Shown here: piece after piece, positions 8,225 through 12,118 of the stretch | How the letters are laid out: every line of letters begins with the position of its first letter | Position numbering within the stretch: the stretch's first letter is position 1 | NCBI GenBank assembly: GCA_009699915.1 | Contig: WLNG01000019.1 | Location: forward strand, 1-12,118 | Length of the DNA stretch: 12,118 nt | Origin: Actinomycetota bacterium | GTDB lineage: Bacteria > Actinomycetota > Thermoleophilia > Solirubrobacterales > Solirubrobacteraceae | Direction: 5' to 3' | Position numbers and translations under genes: made by a program | Notes under the pieces: generated by a model | The model's input: only the letters and a program-made list of their open reading frames with translations | What the model was told of the DNA's origin: nothing | The model's database searches: none

Positions 8225-8680
8225 CTAGGCGCCGGCGTTCTCGGCGACGTACTTGGCGACGGCGGTGATCTGCGCCTCGTCGAGCTGCCCGCTGAAGGCC
8301 GGCATGGCCCCCTTGCCGTTGGTGACCCGCGTCACCACCAACGCCTCGGCCGGCTTTGCCTGATCGAGGACCGGACCGACCATGCCGTTCGAGCCGGCCG
8401 CCTTGAGCGTGTGACAGCCGGCGCAGTTCTCCGTGAAGACGGCCTTACCGTCGACCGCGGCCACCTGAGTCGTCGTCTGCTCGGGGGCGGCCTCGGTCGT
8501 CGTCTGCGCCGGGGCCTCGGAGAGTGTGCGCGTCGGCGAGTTGCCGGTCGCCTCGGCGACCTCCTGCTTGCTCGGGCCGGTGGCATTGTCGCTTCCGCAA
8601 GCGGCGAGAACACCGCCTGCGAGCGCGGCGACGGCAGCGAGGGCGATCAGTCGGGGGGCGAGGGTCTTCTTCATGCTCAT
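8225..8680 (-). CDS. lipoprotein c-type cytochrome
   Basis: This 151-residue protein has a lipoprotein signal (KKTLAPRLIALAAVAALAGGVLAAC) with lipobox LAAC and predicted lipidated Cys28, then a low-complexity linker rich in Thr, Glu, Pro and Ala (about 38-75), and a C-terminal class I cytochrome c domain. Haem attachment is CAGCH at 86-90, and MPAF at 126-129 supplies the likely distal Met126 ligand. The domain ends with the usual helix QITAVAKYVAENA. It is predicted to be tethered to the outer membrane face as a small electron carrier; the partner enzyme is unknown and no respiratory complex gene is nearby. The ATG at 8680 has a good ribosome site (AGAGGA); a second ATG at 8674 is two codons downstream and is possible. 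The open frame extends to 8812, but that extension looks unlike protein and precedes the ribosome site. Confidence 0.92.
   Translation of the reverse strand: MSMKKTLAPRLIALAAVAALAGGVLAACGSDNATGPSKQEVAEATGNSPTRTLSEAPAQTTTEAAPEQTTTQVAAVDGKAVFTENCAGCHTLKAAGSNGMVGPVLDQAKPAEALVVTRVTNGKGAMPAFSGQLDEAQITAVAKYVAENAGA
8469..8519 (-). repeat. imperfect tandem repeat in the cytochrome linker
   Basis: Two neighbouring units, 8469-8495 (27 bases) and 8496-8519 (24 bases), share GTCGTCGTCTGC and a G-rich tail on the plus strand. On the coding strand they encode EAPAQTTT and EAAPEQTTT, so the linker between the lipid anchor and the haem domain seems to have grown by duplication. Slippage in such repeats could vary linker length between strains. 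Confidence 0.7.
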
Positions 8681-8796
8681 CTGGTCCTCTTTCGACGTCG
8701 GGCGGCGGCGCTCCTCTGCGTCAGAGTATGCCGGACGCGCCGTCTGTGCACTCTCTCGCGCTGAGCCGCGCGGGCTCCGAGCCCGTATCGGTGACG
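8681..8796. promoter_or_regulatory. divergent intergenic region between cytochrome c and SDR genes
   Basis: This 116-base gap is the longest in the window and must hold the 5' signals of two divergent genes. The right part contains a palindrome, CGGGCTC-C-GAGCCCG (8771-8785), eleven bases before the SDR ATG and a candidate operator. On the minus strand a weak TGCACA (8750-8745) and TACTCT (8728-8723), 16 bases apart, could serve the cytochrome gene, but neither is close to consensus. No convincing plus-strand promoter was found. The region is otherwise plain high-GC sequence. Confidence 0.4.
8685..8690 (-). promoter_or_regulatory. ribosome binding site of the cytochrome c gene
   Basis: The minus strand reads AGAGGA, four bases before the ATG at 8680 and ten before the ATG at 8674. 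It is the clearest Shine-Dalgarno sequence in the window, where most other starts are coupled or lack one, and it rules out the longer open frame beginning at 8812. Confidence 0.7.
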
Positions 8797-9432
8797 ATGA
8801 CCCTCTCCTCAAGTGTCGTTCTCGTCACCGGCGCGTCCTCCGGAATCGGCGCTGCACTCGCGCGTGAGCTCGCCGCCTGCGGGGCGACCGTGGCTGTGGC
8901 GGCGCGCCGGACCGAGCTGATGCAGGAGCTCGGTGCGGCCTCGATCCACCGCGTGGATCTCTCCGATCCTGCGCATGCGCTGCAGCTCGCCGATGAGGTG
9001 CTGGCGACCCACGGGCGAGTCGATGTACTCGTGAACAACGCCGGCGTGCGGATCGACGCCCCCGTGACTGAGATCGCGCTCGAGGATCTCGACCGTTCGT
9101 TTCAGGTGAATGCGCTCAGCCCGCTGATGCTCGCCTGCGCCCTGCTCCCTGGCATGCGCGAGCGTGGCGCCGGCGTGATCGCGAACGTCGTTGCCCCGCA
9201 GGTCAGTGGAGGGCGACGTGGCATGGCCGCCTACGCAGCATCGAAGGCCGCGCTCGAGTCGCTCACGCAGACGCTCCGACAGGAGGCTGCGGGGATCGGC
9301 GTCTTCGGCTTCGATCCCGGCTGGGTGCGCACCGATCTGGCGCCCGACGGACCGGACGAACCGCAGGCCGCGGCGCAGCGCCTGATCGTCCATCTGGAAG
9401 CCGGGCGCGGCAGCCGCGAGATCCTCTCCTAG
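8797..9432 (+). CDS. short-chain dehydrogenase/reductase (SDR), catalytic Ser replaced by Ala
   Basis: This 211-residue Rossmann-fold protein is the only plus-strand gene here. The cofactor loop is TGASSGIG at 11-18; AARR at 35-38 after the second strand hints at NADP(H). NNAG is at 80-83, Asn105 of the tetrad is present, YAASK at 146-150 gives Tyr146 and Lys150, and PGWVRTD lies at 174-180. The serine expected 13 residues before the Tyr is Ala133 (NVVAPQVSGG); Ser137 is the nearest serine. So either activity is altered or another residue substitutes. The protein is also shorter than the usual 240-260 residues, mostly in the C-terminal substrate region. The ATG at 8797 was chosen because it begins the first strand; a GTG at 8791 or an ATG at 8728 are possible in-frame starts, and none has a good ribosome site. 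Substrate unknown. Its TAG overlaps the prmA TAG. Confidence 0.87.
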   Translation: MTLSSSVVLVTGASSGIGAALARELAACGATVAVAARRTELMQELGAASIHRVDLSDPAHALQLADEVLATHGRVDVLVNNAGVRIDAPVTEIALEDLDRSFQVNALSPLMLACALLPGMRERGAGVIANVVAPQVSGGRRGMAAYAASKAALESLTQTLRQEAAGIGVFGFDPGWVRTDLAPDGPDEPQAAAQRLIVHLEAGRGSREILS

Positions 9433-10271
9433 CTGCGCAGCTGCAGCGCAGCCCACTCGCCGCCGATCAGGCGGCGCTCCTCCTGGAGGCCCATCGCCTC
9501 ACGGAAGGCCGCGGCGACCTCGTCAGCCTCATGCACGAGCAGTCCGCTGGCGATCAGCGTCCGCGGAACGAGACCCTCGCGGAAGCCCGTCCGAGCGACG
9601 GCGAGCAGCAGCGGGCGCACGAGGTTCGCGAGCACCGTCGGCGCGGCGGGCGCAGGGCCGTCGAGCAGCAGATCAAATCGCTCGACCTGGATCGCGACGC
9701 CATTGACCACAGCGTTCTCGCGGGTCGCCTCGACCGACTCCAGTTCGTGATCGAGGCCGGTCACCGGGTCCCATCCCAGGCGGGCAGCCGCGATTCCCAG
9801 GACGCCCGACCCACAACCGACGTCGGCGACCGCGCCCGCCGGTTCGAGACCGAGCAGCAGCTCCAGACAGAGGCGCGTGGTGTCATGGGCTCCGGTTCCA
9901 AAGGCGCGTCCGGGATCGATCACGAGCTCGTCGTATCCGCCGTCCGGATCCGCAGGTTCCCACGGCGGTCGCACCCGCAGCCCGGGCGCACCGAGCCGCT
10001 GCGCGGCGATCGTCACGGGGCGGTGGAATGCCCGCCAGCGCTCGTGCCAGTCATCGGCGATCTCCTCGGTCGAGATCTCGACCAGGGCCTCACCGGCGAC
10101 GGCCTCCAGCGCCGGCAGCTCCGGCAGCTCGCCGGGAGCGCCGTAGACCGCGTACTCGATGATCCCGCCGGGCAGCTCACGCTCCTCGACGCCCGAAGGT
10201 GCGAGGTCCAGCAGCTCGGCGAGCACGAGTTCCGCCTGCTCGCGGCGGACGCGCAGCGCGAGGCGGATCAC
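9429..10271 (-). CDS. prmA: ribosomal protein L11 methyltransferase
   Basis: This 280-residue SAM-dependent enzyme methylates ribosomal protein L11. The N-terminal substrate-recognition part (about 1-75) is followed by the conserved PWEP at 103-106 and [15 protein letters not shown] at 118-132. The SAM-binding motif [17 protein letters not shown] lies at 150-166 with acidic Asp174 after the next strand, and ANLVRP at 215-220 sits where the family usually has a N-[IL] loop for the target amine. These together separate it from generic methyltransferases. The start is GTG at 10271 and overlaps the dnaJ TGA as GTGA, so it is coupled to dnaJ. The stop TAG lies within the CTAG that also ends the SDR gene. 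dnaJ-prmA is a common neighbour pair; rsmE, often next, is not seen here. Confidence 0.93.
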   Translation of the reverse strand: MIRLALRVRREQAELVLAELLDLAPSGVEERELPGGIIEYAVYGAPGELPELPALEAVAGEALVEISTEEIADDWHERWRAFHRPVTIAAQRLGAPGLRVRPPWEPADPDGGYDELVIDPGRAFGTGAHDTTRLCLELLLGLEPAGAVADVGCGSGVLGIAAARLGWDPVTGLDHELESVEATRENAVVNGVAIQVERFDLLLDGPAPAAPTVLANLVRPLLLAVARTGFREGLVPRTLIASGLLVHEADEVAAAFREAMGLQEERRLIGGEWAALQLRS

Positions 10272-11398
10272 CGGCGGCCGCCGAGGAGACGTCGCAGGCG
10301 CGTCGTGAGCCCTTCGGGTTCTCCCAGATTGTCCTCGGTCATCGAATCGACGAGCTGCTGGGCGAGCTCGCGCTGCGCGTCGGTGAGGCGGCGCGGGACG
10401 ATCACGTTGACGAGTACGCGCAGATCACCGCGTCGGCTCGGCCGACGTAGCTCGGGCATCCCGAGTCCGCGGATCGTGAGCACCTCACCGGGCTGCGTCC
10501 CGGCGGGAATCTCGAGCTCCTGATCGCCATCGAGCGCCGGAACCTGCAGGGTGGCCCCGAGCGCGGCGAGCGGTGCCGCGACGTCGACCACGGTGACGAG
10601 GTCGTCACCGTCGCGCACGAGATGGGGATCGGGCTGGACCTGCACCTGGACGAAGAGGTCGCCCGGCGATCCGCCCCGCTCACCGGCATGCCCACGCCCG
10701 GCCAGACGGATGCGCTGGCCGTCCGCGATGCCTTCCGGGATCGAGACCTCCAGCCGACGCACGCCCACGAGCCGCCCGCGGCCGTCGCATCCGGTACACG
10801 GTTGGTCGGGGATCGCGCCGGTGCCGCCGCACGCGTCGCAGAGTCGGTTGCGCACGACTTGGCCGAACGGGGACTGGGCGACGGTCTGCAGCATTCCGGC
10901 ACCGCCGCAGCGATCACAGGAGCGCAACTGCGTCCCCGGCTCGGCGCCGCCACCCGCGCAGCGCTCGCAGCTGTCTACGGCCTCAAAGCGCAGTTCAGAT
11001 GTCGTCCCGGCCGCGGACTCGCGGAGCGTGATCTCGACTCCGACGAGTGCGTCGTCGCCGCGCACCGGTCCGCCCGGCGCCCCACGACCCCCGCTGCCGC
11101 CGAAGAAGGCGTCGAAGAGATCGCTGATCGATCCGAAGCCCTCGAAGTTCGGGCCCATCCCGCCCCTGCGCAGCCCCTCATGGCCGAAGCGATCGTAGGT
11201 CTCGCGCCGCTCCGGGTGCGAGAGGATCTCGTAGGCCTCGGCAGCCTCCTTGAACTTCCCCTCGGCCTCCGGGTCGTGGGCATTGACGTCCGGATGCAGC
11301 TCGCGCGCCAGGCGGCGAAAGGCCTTCTTGATCTGTGCCTCATCGGCGTCCCGAGGGACGCCGAGCACCTCATATGGATCTCGGGAGACGGCCGCCAT
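10268..11398 (-). CDS. dnaJ: chaperone DnaJ (J-domain co-chaperone of DnaK)
   Basis: This 376-residue type I DnaJ stimulates DnaK ATPase and delivers unfolded proteins. The J domain (about 7-72) holds HPD at 35-37. A short Gly/Phe region (about 79-110) includes [14 protein letters not shown]. Four CxxCxGxG zinc repeats are complete: CERCAGGG at 144-151, CDRCGGAG at 161-168, CDACGGTG at 187-194 and CTGCDGRG at 201-208. The two beta-rich C-terminal substrate domains follow, with [13 protein letters not shown] and IPAGTQPGE. Everything needed looks intact. The ATG at 11398 lies 12 bases after hrcA and has no clear ribosome site, so reinitiation from hrcA is plausible. Neither grpE nor dnaK lies between hrcA and dnaJ, the arrangement usual for the second dnaJ of actinobacteria; whether another copy exists elsewhere is not visible. 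Confidence 0.96.
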   Translation of the reverse strand: MAAVSRDPYEVLGVPRDADEAQIKKAFRRLARELHPDVNAHDPEAEGKFKEAAEAYEILSHPERRETYDRFGHEGLRRGGMGPNFEGFGSISDLFDAFFGGSGGRGAPGGPVRGDDALVGVEITLRESAAGTTSELRFEAVDSCERCAGGGAEPGTQLRSCDRCGGAGMLQTVAQSPFGQVVRNRLCDACGGTGAIPDQPCTGCDGRGRLVGVRRLEVSIPEGIADGQRIRLAGRGHAGERGGSPGDLFVQVQVQPDPHLVRDGDDLVTVVDVAAPLAALGATLQVPALDGDQELEIPAGTQPGEVLTIRGLGMPELRRPSRRGDLRVLVNVIVPRRLTDAQRELAQQLVDSMTEDNLGEPEGLTTRLRRLLGGRR

Positions 11399-11410
11399 CG
11401 CCCGGCGAGG

Positions 11411-12118
11411 CTAGCGGTCGTAGACGTCCTCGACGTACCGCGAGAGCTGGACCGCGGCCTCGCGCACCGTCGCGATCGCCTCGCCGTAATCCATGCGCAC
11501 GGGACCGATCACCGAAACCGTTCCGAGCTTGCGCTGCGGCAGCCCGTAGCCGGCTGCGACGACGCTGAGCGAGCGCAGCGCGGGCAGCTCGTTCTCGCTG
11601 CCGATCCGCACGAGGACGCCGCGCTCGCCGAGTGCGACGCGCAGCACGCCGAGCAGCGCGACGCGACGCTCCAGTGCCGTGACGAGCTCATTGATCTGCG
11701 CGAGGTCCTGGAGCCGGTCTGCCGCGAGCAGCCGTGCGGCTCCCTCGACGTAGACCGTGTCCTCCTGCGTCGCTGAGAGCTCCGCGAACGCCGGTCCGAG
11801 CGCCTCCAGGAAGCGCTGCTCCCAGACCCCGAGCGAGGGGTCCTGCAAGCGCGAGTTCACCATCCGCGCGCCAAGCCCCAAACCGACGAGACGTTCGTTG
11901 AGGTACTCCCCCGCCCAGCCGACGATCCCGGCATCGACCGCCTCCGGGAAGGTGACCAGGCGCTTGGAGACACCGCCGGTGGAGGTGATTACGACGACCA
12001 TCACGACCTGCGGCTGCAGCAGCAGTACCTCGACGCGGCGGATCGTCGCGGTCTCCGGAGCGGGGGCGCTCACGATCGCCAGCAGGTTCGTGACCTGCGC
12101 GAGCGTCGCAGTCGTCAT
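11411..12118 (-). CDS. hrcA: heat-inducible transcription repressor HrcA (5' end cut by window)
   Basis: Partial: the visible 235 codons are the C-terminal two thirds, and the frame is open to the window edge. HrcA proteins run to about 340 residues, so about 100 residues, including the N-terminal winged-helix DNA-binding domain, lie beyond base 12118. The ATG at the very edge is an internal Met. Family features include VTNLLAIVSAP at the visible start, the middle dimer region with WAGEYLNERLVGLG, and the C-terminal signature GTVSVIGPVRMDYGEAIATV, where GPxRMDY is diagnostic. HrcA represses heat-shock operons by binding the CIRCE inverted repeat, usually upstream of hrcA itself, which would be outside the window. 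It is followed by dnaJ after 12 bases, so the two should be co-regulated and self-repressed. Confidence 0.95.
   Translation of the reverse strand: MTTATLAQVTNLLAIVSAPAPETATIRRVEVLLLQPQVVMVVVITSTGGVSKRLVTFPEAVDAGIVGWAGEYLNERLVGLGLGARMVNSRLQDPSLGVWEQRFLEALGPAFAELSATQEDTVYVEGAARLLAADRLQDLAQINELVTALERRVALLGVLRVALGERGVLVRIGSENELPALRSLSVVAAGYGLPQRKLGTVSVIGPVRMDYGEAIATVREAAVQLSRYVEDVYDR

Noticed and set aside
8746..8753. GTGCACTC resembling half of a CIRCE element (GCACTC)
   Set aside because: No matching GAGTGC half lies at the nine-base spacing, so it is not a CIRCE operator.
10622..11776. Long plus-strand open frame across dnaJ and the hrcA end
   Set aside because: It is antisense to two clearly conserved genes, is rich in Arg/Ala/Asp as expected of a high-GC shadow frame, and shows no known motif.

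Overview
This is a high-GC (about two-thirds G+C), gene-dense bacterial chromosome segment in which 14 of 15 recognised genes lie on the minus strand with overlaps or gaps of a few bases. Gene content and order (hrcA-dnaJ-prmA ... yqeY-phoH-ybeY-era, a short SDR in an otherwise one-directional block, GTG starts, few Shine-Dalgarno sites) suggest an actinobacterium. I lean towards Thermoleophilia/Solirubrobacterales, but that placement is an inference from gene order and codon style, not from a marker comparison.

Layout, read in the direction of transcription (right to left). (1) 12118-9429: 3' part of hrcA, then dnaJ and prmA: heat-shock repressor, J-domain co-chaperone and ribosomal protein L11 methyltransferase. 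(2) 9432-8225: an island with the only plus-strand gene, a short-chain dehydrogenase (SDR) whose stop overlaps the prmA stop at a shared CTAG, and a divergently oriented lipoprotein cytochrome c. (3) 8176-5477: yqeY, phoH, ybeY and era, all overlapping or almost touching, a conserved RNA/ribosome-maturation group. (4) 5418-3470: a squalene/phytoene synthase-family gene and a geranylgeranyl-reductase-like flavoprotein, coupled by ATGA, probably one isoprenoid-forming pair. (5) 3442-1: hisIE, trpE, trpG and the 5' part of a substrate-binding lipoprotein of the branched-chain amino acid type, a histidine/tryptophan biosynthesis run ending in a probable transport gene.

The genes fall into three themes: protein folding and ribosome/RNA maturation (hrcA, dnaJ, prmA, phoH, ybeY, era), amino-acid biosynthesis (hisIE, trpEG, perhaps with uptake or sensing by the lipoprotein), and membrane or redox chemistry (terpenoid pair, cytochrome c, SDR). 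I see no CRISPR array, insertion sequence, prophage, rRNA or tRNA, and no gene-free stretch above about 120 bases. No clearly new system is present. The points most worth a second look are the SDR with Ala in place of the catalytic Ser, a perfect 9-bp inverted repeat with a -10-like loop abutting the yqeY start, a YbeY with a shortened segment before its zinc motif, and the uncharacterised isoprenoid pair behind era.
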